Counted from the first letter of the stretch, positions 16,818 to 23,756 are shown. The stretch is 36,978 nucleotides of DNA from an uncultured bacterium (GCA_903850745.1 CAINMH010000125.1:1-36978); one strand, 5' to 3'. Notes: a model not told the origin generated them from the letters alone. Made by a program: numbers and translations.

Positions 16818-17696
16818 TCAGCCCTTGACTAGTTCGTGGCCCCAGCGCATGGGTGCCCGCCATGTCTTGACTTCCCAGACCTCGTCGTCAATGACAATGC
16901 CTCCATTGCCGACTTCCATGGCGAATCCGCTAGGGCTCGTGATGTAGAAGGAAGTCATTGCGTCGTTCGTGTGCCGGCCGAAGTCCATCGTCAGAGGAAC
17001 ACCACTGCGAGTCATCAGATCGTAAGCACGACCAGTGTCATCGAGATCGTTGACTTCGACCATGAAGTGGTTGAACTGACCGCCCTTCTGGCCGAAGCAC
17101 TCATTCATGATCGCAAGGCTGTGATGGCGACCATTGCAATGGAAGAACGTCGCATCCGCACCGTCCCAGACGATGTAATCGGAGAGCTTGAACCCCAGGA
17201 CGTTGAGGTAGAAATCGACCATTCCCTTGTAGTCCTCCGCGATGACCACCAGGTGGCCAAGGCCCATGTCACCGGTCACGAAGCCCGAGACGATACCTGA
17301 GGGCCGGAACTCGTTGTGGTCCCACGTAGCCCCGTAACGCACGGCCAAGGGGAAACCCTGCGGGTCCTTGAAGGTGATGGACTCGGTCCAATCGCGCGTG
17401 TCGTTGTCGCCATGCTCGTGCCACTCGACGGCGATGCCCGCTCCCTCTACCTGCGCAGCGATTTCACGCAGCTCCTCGGGTGTATCCACTTCCCATGTCA
17501 TGAGGCGCAAGCCATCATCTTCGGAGGGATGGAATGCGAGTCGGTATTCGAGGTCGTCGTAGCGAATGAGCATCGGGTCGGTCTCAGCCGTGCGTGGGCG
17601 CTCCTCCATCCCAAGCATGCCGACAAGGATGCGGCGCCACTCAGGGATGTTCGTGGTGTTGAACGCCAGAGCTCCAAGACGAGCAACTGCGGCCAT
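16818..17696 (-). CDS. Extradiol ring-cleavage dioxygenase (BphC/HsaC-like, type I)
   Basis: This 292-residue two-domain vicinal-oxygen-chelate enzyme cleaves a catechol next to the diol. The Fe(II) ligands are all present in the second domain: His148 (GLGHLVV), His210 (FNHFMVEV) and Glu261 (GFAMEVGNGG), at almost the same positions as in BphC of biphenyl degraders. The product should be a 2-hydroxy-6-oxo-dienoate for the C-C hydrolase encoded downstream. AGGAGGT sits before the ATG at 17696. It follows the reductase gene by 20 bp. It identifies the pathway as meta-cleavage; the catechol substrate is unknown. Confidence 0.96.
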   Translation of the reverse strand: MAAVARLGALAFNTTNIPEWRRILVGMLGMEERPRTAETDPMLIRYDDLEYRLAFHPSEDDGLRLMTWEVDTPEELREIAAQVEGAGIAVEWHEHGDNDTRDWTESITFKDPQGFPLAVRYGATWDHNEFRPSGIVSGFVTGDMGLGHLVVIAEDYKGMVDFYLNVLGFKLSDYIVWDGADATFFHCNGRHHSLAIMNECFGQKGGQFNHFMVEVNDLDDTGRAYDLMTRSGVPLTMDFGRHTNDAMTSFYITSPSGFAMEVGNGGIVIDDEVWEVKTWRAPMRWGHELVKG

Positions 17697-17716
17697 GGTC
17701 TACCTCCTACGAATGG

Positions 17717-18769
17717 TTAACTGGGAAGGAACTGCTCGGAGCGAACGTCAGACAAAGACAGGCCGAACCCCGCCATTGCCTGTTCGGCGGCGGCGATCAT
17801 CCCCGGTGGGCCGCACAGGTAGGCGATGGTCCCTTCTGGGGCGTCGGTCCGCGATAGCACGGTCACCGGATTGCCCTTGAGGACCCCTGGGATGGTCGAA
17901 TCCTGCTCGAGCGAGATGCGGACCTGAAGCGTCGGGGTGAAACTTGCGCGAGCTCGGAGCTCATCCAGATGGAAGAGGTCCGCCTCCTTGACGCAGCCGA
18001 ACACCAGCTGGATCGGCGGAGCAGGACGAAGCAGGCGAAGCCGGTCGATCATCGACAGCATCGGCGCAAGACCAGTGCCACCGGCGACAAGCAGGTGAGG
18101 TCGCTGTGTCGGCTCAAGCACGAAAGAGCCAAGGGGGCCCTCCATCTCGAGAACATCGCCCGCTTTCGCACGGTCACGCAGGTAGTCCGACATGGTGCCC
18201 TTCGGAAGAATACGAATCAGGAAAGTGAGTTTGTTGGGTTCGTGCTCACCGGATGCCATCGAGTACGAGCGCCAGTCGTCTGTGCCGGGAACCCTGATTC
18301 GGCAGTACTGGCCAGCTGTGAATTTCAGCCGCATCGTCTTGGGGACCTTGACTTCGATCTCGGCCACCGACTCGGCAAGTCGGGTGATGCGCCCGATCTT
18401 CGCGTTGAAGAACACTGGAGGATTGGCGAGCAGCAGCGACGAGGGGTAGCCCATGTCGAACTCTGCATCTGAGTGCGCCAGTGTCTGACACAGCAAACGC
18501 TGTCCCCGAGAGGCCTCCTCCGAAGTCAGGACTGTGACGACGTCCGGCTTGGGCTGGGCATCTCCGACAAGCAGTTGCGAGATGCACGTGGCGCAGGTCC
18601 CGACCGTGCACTGACTCGCTAGATTCACGCCCCGAGCCTTGGCCGCCGCGAGGATCTCCTGACCTTCAGCGACCTCAATGGTGCGAGACTCGCCATCGCT
18701 GAAGTGGAGCACCACGCGACGAATGGAGGACCCCGAGGGGTCCTCCATCGTCGTCATCGAACTGCTCAT
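17717..18769 (-). CDS. Oxygenase reductase: [2Fe-2S] ferredoxin-FAD-NAD(P)H
   Basis: This 350-residue electron-transfer protein has an N-terminal plant-type ferredoxin domain (QCTVGTCATC plus a distal Cys in RLLCQT), an FAD domain (RSYSMAS, GPLGSF) and an NAD(P)H domain (AGGTGLAPMLS, CGPPGM), the order seen in BenC/XylZ-type reductases. It should reduce the Rieske oxygenase encoded 9 bp upstream. The ORF track begins at TTG 18772; ATG 18769 is one codon later. GAGGAG overlaps the oxygenase stop and lies 9 bases from the TTG or 12 from the ATG, so either is possible. Codons 9-17 form a strong palindrome. Confidence 0.93.
   Translation of the reverse strand: MSSSMTTMEDPSGSSIRRVVLHFSDGESRTIEVAEGQEILAAAKARGVNLASQCTVGTCATCISQLLVGDAQPKPDVVTVLTSEEASRGQRLLCQTLAHSDAEFDMGYPSSLLLANPPVFFNAKIGRITRLAESVAEIEVKVPKTMRLKFTAGQYCRIRVPGTDDWRSYSMASGEHEPNKLTFLIRILPKGTMSDYLRDRAKAGDVLEMEGPLGSFVLEPTQRPHLLVAGGTGLAPMLSMIDRLRLLRPAPPIQLVFGCVKEADLFHLDELRARASFTPTLQVRISLEQDSTIPGVLKGNPVTVLSRTDAPEGTIAYLCGPPGMIAAAEQAMAGFGLSLSDVRSEQFLPS
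18723..18748. repeat. 12-bp perfect inverted repeat inside reductase start
   Basis: ATGGAGGACCCC and GGGGTCCTCCAT are separated by two bases. In the minus-strand mRNA this can fold into an 11-bp stem closed by a CUCG tetraloop, about 20 bases into the reductase gene and about 30 bases past the oxygenase stop. It contains an SD-like GGAGG in its 5' arm. It may set the oxygenase:reductase ratio by stabilising upstream mRNA or limiting translation. The palindrome is directly visible; the function is inferred. Confidence 0.75.
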
Positions 18770-18778
18770 CAACCGGTT

Positions 18779-19975
18779 CTACTCCTCGTCGAAGTCAGGT
18801 GACTCGAAGAATCCACGCCCGTACTTCGATGCATGCTTGCGCCACGCGACGACCGAGAAGTCGAGATCGGATAACTGCTCGTTGTTCCAGCCATCACGCT
18901 TCTCGTAGAACTCCTCAGTGGCCTCACGCGCCATGATGTCGTTGTTGTTGAAGTCGAGAAGGCCGAGCGGCTTGAAGAAGTGTTCGTACTTCATGTCGAA
19001 CTCCTTGTCCTGATCAGGAGTTCCGCCCCAGTACGCGATGACCTCGAAGTACATGTGGTTGTGGTCATCGATCGGGACGTAGAATTCATACTGTGCGTAA
19101 TCCGGAATGGGCCAGTTCTCGACCATGAGGGTCGCCGGAACCCATGCAGAGACGCGGAAGATCTCCGGCATCCACTTGCCGCGCGCCTTGATATCCGGAA
19201 CCTTCGGGTTCTCGAAGACGGGCGCGTAGTTGTCGGGGAGGTCATAGCGGTTCATGACGCCCTTGGGGCCGTCTTCGAAGTCGAGGAGTTCGGTGGCGTC
19301 TTCCTTGAGCGCCTTCATTCCCAGCGGCATCGCGCGGTCAAGTGCAACGATGATTTGGTTGTCCCAATGGACCAGCAGATGACCGGGGTCAAGCCCATTC
19401 TCAACCGCCAGGCGCCAGTTGCCATAGAGCTTGCGACGAATTCCACGCGTGATGATCCTCGGGTCCTGAAGGTGTGGAATCGCATTCGGCTTGTCAGTGA
19501 CCTTGATCGGAAGATCGGTCGAGATCGGAGGAGTTGGGTAGTCCTCATCCCCGACGAAGACCCAGATGATGCCGGCGAACTCCTCGGTCGGGTATGTCCG
19601 CGTACGCGCGTTGTCGATCAACTTGTCGTCGGGGCTGCCGACGATCGTGTCGAGGTTGCCGCTCTCCAGATTGTAGGTATAGCCGTGATACCAGCAGGTG
19701 ATGGTGCCGTCTGCAAAGCACATGGGCTTGAGGGAGAGCTTGACGCCCTTGTGGATACAGCGATCAGAGAGAGCCCAAGCCTTGCCATTCTGATCACGCG
19801 AAATCGCGATGTCGTGACCGCCGATAGTGATGCCAACCACGCCACGCTCCGCGACTTCATCACTGAAGACTCCGGGGTACCAGTGATTCGCATAACCCCA
19901 GTCGGCCTGGACATAAGGGCCGTATTGACGCGACAACTGGGAAGCCTTACCAACCTCATAGACGTTTTGGGACAT
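18779..19975 (-). CDS. Rieske non-heme iron oxygenase, alpha subunit (CarAa-like)
   Basis: This 398-residue terminal oxygenase has Rieske ligands Cys73, His75 (DRCIHKG), Cys94 and His97 (TCWYHGYTYN). The mononuclear iron ligands are His199 and His203 in ENGLDPGHLLVHW and Asp346 in FNNNDIMAREA, with bridging Asp196. From memory it resembles carbazole 1,9a-dioxygenase CarAa along its length: PYV...NHWYP near residue 20, the iron-site segment, FNNxDIxAREA and VVAWRKxAS near the C-terminus. No beta subunit is present, fitting an alpha-3 enzyme. The ATG has GGAGGAG five bases upstream. It is first in the operon and should initiate attack on the aromatic substrate. Confidence 0.94.
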   Translation of the reverse strand: MSQNVYEVGKASQLSRQYGPYVQADWGYANHWYPGVFSDEVAERGVVGITIGGHDIAISRDQNGKAWALSDRCIHKGVKLSLKPMCFADGTITCWYHGYTYNLESGNLDTIVGSPDDKLIDNARTRTYPTEEFAGIIWVFVGDEDYPTPPISTDLPIKVTDKPNAIPHLQDPRIITRGIRRKLYGNWRLAVENGLDPGHLLVHWDNQIIVALDRAMPLGMKALKEDATELLDFEDGPKGVMNRYDLPDNYAPVFENPKVPDIKARGKWMPEIFRVSAWVPATLMVENWPIPDYAQYEFYVPIDDHNHMYFEVIAYWGGTPDQDKEFDMKYEHFFKPLGLLDFNNNDIMAREATEEFYEKRDGWNNEQLSDLDFSVVAWRKHASKYGRGFFESPDFDEE

Positions 19976-19999
19976 AAAAACTCCTCCAGGAAGAAACCA

Positions 20000-20022
20000 G
20001 AGGCCCCGGATTCGGGCTCCTC
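20000..20022 (-). promoter_or_regulatory. 5'-UTR hairpin before the Rieske oxygenase gene
   Basis: On the minus strand GAGG-AG-CCCG-AATC-CGGG-G-CCTC forms two 4-bp helices with a small internal loop, between the predicted transcription start (near 20034) and the GGAGGAG ribosome-binding site. It could stabilise the 5' end of the long operon mRNA. The pairing is visible; the role is inferred. Confidence 0.4.
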
Positions 20023-20040
20023 AAAGGGTGCGTTCCACGT

Positions 20041-20068
20041 ACTTTACTTGCGTTAAATCGGATGTCAA
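20041..20068 (-). promoter_or_regulatory. Promoter of the catabolic operon
   Basis: On the minus strand a perfect -35 box TTGACA (20068-20063) is followed after 16 bases by TAAAGT (20046-20041), which fits the actinobacterial TANNNT -10 pattern. Transcription would begin near 20034, about 58 bases before the oxygenase ATG. It is the only convincing promoter seen for the 19-gene operon. Confidence 0.72.
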
Positions 20069-20077
20069 TGGGTTTTT

Positions 20078-20097
20078 ATAAAAATTTTAGAAATATT
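20078..20097 (-). promoter_or_regulatory. AT-rich decamer element between the divergent promoters (candidate operator)
   Basis: The plus strand reads ATAAAAATTTTAGAAATATT, nine bases from the -35 box of the catabolic-operon promoter and ending just before the -35 box of the VWA-gene promoter. It matches the element at 22438-22457 in sequence, orientation and distance to TTGACA. It may be a binding site for the MarR-like regulator at 21777 or an UP element. The match is seen; the protein is inferred. Confidence 0.55.
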
Positions 20098-20101
20098 CCA
20101 A

Positions 20102-20130
20102 TTGATACTTCTCGAAGTCGCTGTCAGAAT
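20102..20130 (+). promoter_or_regulatory. Promoter of the VWA-regulator unit, likely leaderless
   Basis: TTGATA (20102-20107), 17 bases, then CAGAAT (20125-20130). The expected start point falls at about 20137, which is the A of the chosen ATG. That would give a leaderless mRNA and explains why no Shine-Dalgarno sequence precedes this gene. Confidence 0.5.
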
Positions 20131-20136
20131 GCTCAA

Positions 20137-21753
20137 ATGTGGGGCCAACCTCAAGACGACGAAATTTGGATCGGCCTTTCTTCTCGACTGCAGAGATTCA
20201 TTGCTGCTCGTAGCGGTAGGCCGGGGGTGGTCGTCCGGATCTCACCCGAACCCATCGACGAGCGACGTATATGGCCGAGTGGGTATCAAGTAGGAATTGC
20301 GGAAGTTTTGATCGATGCGCACAGGGTGCTACAGAATTCGGACGACCCTGGCATCATTGATCCGTCCCAACCTAAGGATCGGGCCGCATTCCCGGTGCTT
20401 ACCGGCTGGCTCTGCATGGCGGCAGCGCATGTAGCGCACACCACGTGGCCCATCGACTCTCGACTCGAAGGGCCAACCGCAGCCGTCGGTCGCGGACTCG
20501 AGCAGGCACGAGCATGCGGCCGCTACCTTGCGGATCATCCGGCCGATAGACGATGGCTGCGTGCGGCAGCGCGATCCTTGTTTTCCCTTGAGGGCCAGCA
20601 GGACTTCCTCGGCCTGGTCGCCTTGTATCGGGTAGGAATTCTCAGGAGCGATGAAGTCAAGCCGCTACTGGATGCCTACACGAGTTCTCTCGCTGGGGAA
20701 GGATTCTGTTCGCTGATTGATCAGATCGACTTCGCGCTTGAGTTGGCCGACGATCAGGTAGAGGACCTTGTTGCAGCAGCACGAGGGATCACCGATCTAC
20801 TCGGCCTGCTGGACTTCGCCGGTGAGGCTGAGATTTCCCGCGAGATGGGCGCCACACTCGAAAGCATCGCCGAGCGGATCGCTCCGACTCAAGACCGAGC
20901 TCCTCAAGCTCACTTTGGAACCGCCCGAGAAGTTCAGACAGACTTTAGAATCCAAGATCACACCGCTGCGATGGGAGCATTCCTGCGTGACCCTCACCGT
21001 CGAGCAGTCCTCGTACGGGAACCCAGCACTGAGGTTCGCACTCAGGCACGAGCGCTGCTCGCCACCCTACGTGGGGCCAGACATAGGTACCCAACCATCG
21101 ACCTTGTCGCGAGCCCGCTTCCGCCCGGACGACTCAAACTTGCTGAAGCCATGAGACTAGAGGCACAGCGGGAATCCCATGCCCGGATGACTGCGCGCCC
21201 TTGGCGGCAATTGCGCAGGCGAGATGTAGAGCAGCCGAGACTGAGAGTCGGGATCAGCTGGGATATCTCGCGATCTCAGTCCCCACTTCATCGAGAAATC
21301 GCGGATATGGTGTGGGCCGTCGCATGGACGATCGCGCGCCTGGACGGCGAAGTGGCCGCGGTAGCATGGAATTCCGGCCCCAGCCCCGTTGTCTGGCCCG
21401 GACGAATCCCCACCCACGTGGTTGAGCCCGAATGCGGCGGAGGGTCGAGCGGTTGTCCCGCCTCCCTCCGCGCGCTCAGTGGGGCACTTCGGCTCGATAG
21501 GGACGACGGGGGCCGAATTATCATTATCTTCACAGATGCGCGAAGCACACACAGGCGTTTCGTTCAGCAGGAGGTGGATCGCCTTCGGGGATACGGAGTG
21601 CCTGTTCTGTGGCTCACTCCAAGCGTCGACCCTCGGGCCCCGACTGGTTCTCTAACCCACTCTTACACGAACGGAGCGGCTTTGTCGCGGGCAGTGAGCA
21701 CGGCGCTTGAAGGCGCGCTGAGCAAAGACTACGATCTTCGAGATGCCCAGTGA
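20137..21753 (+). CDS. VWA-domain (CobT/CbbO/NorD-like) protein, probable partner of the MoxR ATPase
   Basis: This protein is 538 residues long. The C-terminal quarter is a von Willebrand A-like domain: RLRVGISWDISRSQSP carries the MIDAS pattern DxSxS (Asp376, Ser378, Ser380) and IIIIFTDARS supplies Thr466/Asp467. The first 370 residues are mostly helical and unrecognised. VWA proteins of this kind pair with MoxR ATPases (CbbQ-CbbO, NorQ-NorD, CobS-CobT) to activate or metallate target enzymes; the only MoxR here is at 11584-12504. The ORF track starts at 20062, but that region carries the opposite promoter's -35 box and reads as AT-rich junk; I start at ATG 20137. Function is inferred from architecture. 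Confidence 0.82.
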   Translation: MWGQPQDDEIWIGLSSRLQRFIAARSGRPGVVVRISPEPIDERRIWPSGYQVGIAEVLIDAHRVLQNSDDPGIIDPSQPKDRAAFPVLTGWLCMAAAHVAHTTWPIDSRLEGPTAAVGRGLEQARACGRYLADHPADRRWLRAAARSLFSLEGQQDFLGLVALYRVGILRSDEVKPLLDAYTSSLAGEGFCSLIDQIDFALELADDQVEDLVAAARGITDLLGLLDFAGEAEISREMGATLESIAERIAPTQDRAPQAHFGTAREVQTDFRIQDHTAAMGAFLRDPHRRAVLVREPSTEVRTQARALLATLRGARHRYPTIDLVASPLPPGRLKLAEAMRLEAQRESHARMTARPWRQLRRRDVEQPRLRVGISWDISRSQSPLHREIADMVWAVAWTIARLDGEVAAVAWNSGPSPVVWPGRIPTHVVEPECGGGSSGCPASLRALSGALRLDRDDGGRIIIIFTDARSTHRRFVQQEVDRLRGYGVPVLWLTPSVDPRAPTGSLTHSYTNGAALSRAVSTALEGALSKDYDLRDAQ

Positions 21754-21776
21754 CAACGAAGAGCAAGGGACGAATT

Positions 21777-22346
21777 ATGAGCCGCGTTACCCCAGACTAC
21801 GAAGCCGCACGATCTTGGCACTTGGCGGACTCACAACGAGCTGAACGGGTGACGGCGTTTGAATTCGCTCTCATGCAAGTCAATGAGGCCTACCAACGAT
21901 GGGTGACCCAATCGGCCCGCCTGGTCGGACACCCAGACATCAGTTTCAATGAGGTGGTCGTCTTACACGTGGTCCGTATGCAGGAGCGAGCGAAGGATGC
22001 CGCAACGATTGCCAAACTCATTAACCGAGATGACCTTCCTAATGTTCTCTATAACCTGCGAAAGTTGGTTGGTCTCGGTCTTGTGAAAAAGGTGAAGGTT
22101 GGCTCTAGCACCCTGTTCGAGGTCACTGAACGCGGAACCCTTGAGTCGAATCGATACGCTGACCTGCGAAAAGTTCTACTCCTCGACAGTATGGAAGAGA
22201 TCGTCAACATCGACAGCAAACTTGATTCACTTATGGCTCTGATGCACGTCATGACGGGGCTTTATGACAGCGCCTCACGCGAGGTAGTCGTGATCGACCC
22301 CAAGACGGCATTCGCCAGCGAGTCTCCATCGGCCCTTCAGAAATAG
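21777..22346 (+). CDS. MarR-like winged-helix transcriptional regulator
   Basis: This 189-residue protein has a winged-helix core at about residues 56-120: ISFNEVVVLHVVRMQ, then the recognition region IAKLINRDDLPNVLYNLRKLVGLGLVKK and a wing SSTLFEVTERG. Flanking helices probably dimerise. It resembles predicted MarR-family regulators found beside catabolic operons. The ORF track starts at GTG 21750; ATG 21777 has AAGGGA at good spacing and is preferred. It follows the VWA gene by 23 bp and is the only regulator in the window, so it is the best candidate to control the catabolic and importer promoters. Its ligand is unknown. Confidence 0.85.
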   Translation: MSRVTPDYEAARSWHLADSQRAERVTAFEFALMQVNEAYQRWVTQSARLVGHPDISFNEVVVLHVVRMQERAKDAATIAKLINRDDLPNVLYNLRKLVGLGLVKKVKVGSSTLFEVTERGTLESNRYADLRKVLLLDSMEEIVNIDSKLDSLMALMHVMTGLYDSASREVVVIDPKTAFASESPSALQK

Positions 22347-22394
22347 CGGGTAAAACCACGCGGCCGTCCAGCCAGTGCTTTGCTTCTTCCAGGA

Positions 22395-22411
22395 TCCCTC
22401 GCGGGAATTTT
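22395..22411 (+). terminator. Weak terminator-like hairpin after the regulator gene
   Basis: TCCC-TCGC-GGGA followed by ATTTT, about 50 bases after the regulator stop. The stem is only 4 bp, so this is a weak candidate for separating the regulator transcript from the importer operon. Confidence 0.3.
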
Positions 22412-22437
22412 CATAAAGACCGAAACACAGTTGTTAC

Positions 22438-22457
22438 AAAATTCTATAAATTTCTAT
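22438..22457 (-). promoter_or_regulatory. Tandem decamer element upstream of the importer promoter (candidate operator)
   Basis: Read on the minus strand it is ATAGAAATTT directly followed by ATAGAATTTT, two 10-bp repeats on the same helix face, ten bases upstream of the TTGACA box. The same element stands nine bases from the TTGACA box of the catabolic operon (20078-20097). An additional inverted pair CAAAAT/ATTTTG (22437-22442 and 22461-22466) encloses it. Confidence 0.58.
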
Positions 22458-22467
22458 GGGATTTTGA

Positions 22468-22496
22468 TTGACAGCCTATTTTGGTTGACCTAGTCT
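22468..22496 (+). promoter_or_regulatory. Promoter of the ABC importer operon
   Basis: Perfect TTGACA (22468-22473), 17 bases, then TAGTCT (22491-22496), a TANNNT-type -10 box. Transcription would start near 22503, giving a leader of about 108 bases with hairpins and an upstream ORF. Confidence 0.75.
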
Positions 22497-22506
22497 GCGC
22501 GTACCG

Positions 22507-22537
22507 GGCGACGCCGTCGCCGAAAACGGACGGCGAC
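22507..22537 (+). promoter_or_regulatory. Leader with mutually exclusive hairpins
   Basis: GGCGAC (22507-22512) and GTCGCC (22516-22521) form a tight hairpin, but the same GTCGCC can pair with a second GGCGAC at 22532-22537 across a 10-base loop. A third pairing, CCGTC with GACGG, is also possible. The structure lies at the very 5' end of the importer mRNA and could be a switch or an mRNA stabiliser. The alternatives are visible; regulation is inferred. Confidence 0.4.
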
Positions 22538-22581
22538 AATCTCGTCGGCTAAATACGACTCCTTGGTTTAAGGGAGGCACT

Positions 22582-22626
22582 ATGCGCACCGCGCAGGAAG
22601 TAGGTCCCAAATGCAACGTCGATTGA
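22582..22626 (+). CDS. 14-codon upstream ORF overlapping the binding-protein start
   Basis: MRTAQEVGPKCNVD, too short for the ORF track. It has the strongest ribosome-binding site of the region (GGGAGG, six bases before ATG), and its TGA (22624-22626) lies 13 bases inside the binding-protein gene in another frame. It may couple translation of the importer lipoprotein or act as a leader peptide. No homology is recognised; it could be chance, but the strong SD argues against that. Confidence 0.45.
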   Translation: MRTAQEVGPKCNVD

Positions 22627-23756
22627 TTCCAAGCCTCTTGGCCTTAGGAGTCGTAGCCGCGACAGTTCTCGTTGGCTGTGGCAGCAGTTCGGGTGGTGGT
22701 TCCTCGACCGTCGCTCCGACGACCTCGAGCGTGCCAGCTCCGACCACGTCCGGTGGGGGCGACCCTACTGATCCGGCCATCATCATGGGCCAAGAAAACA
22801 TCAATAAGATTCTCGCTTCGTACACTGGAGAGAACTCCACCCTTCCCAATTCCTTCGGCACTGCCACGCCGAAGCCACTAAAGATCGGCTGGTCTGAGGC
22901 TCTCGACGCAAATGAGCTCAACAATCGCCTTTCTTACGCGATCCAGAAGGCCGTGGAAAAGATCGGGGGTACTCTTATCACCCTCGATGCAGGGGGCGAT
23001 CCCGCCAATCAGGTCACTCAGATCCAACAACTGATCAACCAGAAGGTCGACGGGATCATCGTGTGGCCGCTCGACGCAACGGCGCTCGTGCCCGTGCTCA
23101 CTCAGGCGAAGGCTGCCGGTATCCCCATCACGGCCATGGAGGTCACCCCGAACGGTTCCACTGATCTCGGTCCTGTCGATGGTCAAGTCATCTACGGCCG
23201 CGACCTCGGCGCCTACGTCTCGGCAAAACTGATGTCCGAACTTCACCCCGGTGCACAGGTAGCGACGAATAAGTTCTCAGTGCCGGTTCCCTCAATTGTG
23301 TACTACGCGGAGCGGGCCTCTTACTGGGCTGGTGAGTTTGGGCTTAAAGTGCTCGGCACATTTGACAACCCGAGTGACAACGTCGCTGGGGGCGAGCAGA
23401 TGGCCGGGCCTGTCATCTCTGCGAATCCCGAGATCAAGGGCTGGTTGGCCTACAACGACGCCTCGGCACTCGGCGTGACCGCAGCTGCTCGCACGGCTAG
23501 CAAGACCGTGTCATCCTTCGGCATCAACGGCGAAGACGCTACGATCCCTGCCATCGAAGCAGGTCAAATCGAGCTGACAATCCAGCCGCCTGCCGCACAG
23601 TGGGCCGAGCAACTCGTTAACGGCATTCTGCTGGTCAAGGCCGGTCAGACAATCCCGAAGTCGATCTTCGTGGGCCTCGGCAATGTCATCACCAAGCAGA
23701 CGGTGGCAAATGCCAAACCCATCAAGGACATCGTCGACGCTTACTTCGGCGGATAG
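22611..23756 (+). CDS. Sugar-type (CUT2/RbsB-like) ABC substrate-binding lipoprotein
   Basis: This 381-residue periplasmic-binding-protein type 1 component has a lipoprotein signal, MQRRLIPSLLALGVVAATVLVGC, with lipidated Cys23 in an LVGC lipobox. A Ser/Gly/Thr linker follows. The mature part has the usual two-lobe pattern, including QIQQLINQKVDGIIVWPLDATALVPVL (about residue 140) and GWLAYNDASALGVTAAA (about 280). It should capture the solute for the ATPase and permease encoded directly downstream. The family is known for sugars, but the context suggests an aromatic or acyl compound. The start ATG has AGGAAGTAGG upstream. Confidence 0.93.
   Translation: MQRRLIPSLLALGVVAATVLVGCGSSSGGGSSTVAPTTSSVPAPTTSGGGDPTDPAIIMGQENINKILASYTGENSTLPNSFGTATPKPLKIGWSEALDANELNNRLSYAIQKAVEKIGGTLITLDAGGDPANQVTQIQQLINQKVDGIIVWPLDATALVPVLTQAKAAGIPITAMEVTPNGSTDLGPVDGQVIYGRDLGAYVSAKLMSELHPGAQVATNKFSVPVPSIVYYAERASYWAGEFGLKVLGTFDNPSDNVAGGEQMAGPVISANPEIKGWLAYNDASALGVTAAARTASKTVSSFGINGEDATIPAIEAGQIELTIQPPAAQWAEQLVNGILLVKAGQTIPKSIFVGLGNVITKQTVANAKPIKDIVDAYFGG

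Noticed and set aside
18980-20056. 358-aa plus-strand ORF opposite the Rieske oxygenase gene
   Set aside because: It is the antisense shadow of a clearly conserved gene and shows no domain or ribosome-binding site.
20062-20136. 25-codon N-terminal extension of the VWA protein
   Set aside because: It overlaps the -35 box and the AT-rich element of the divergent promoter, has no SD, and its composition differs from the rest of the protein.
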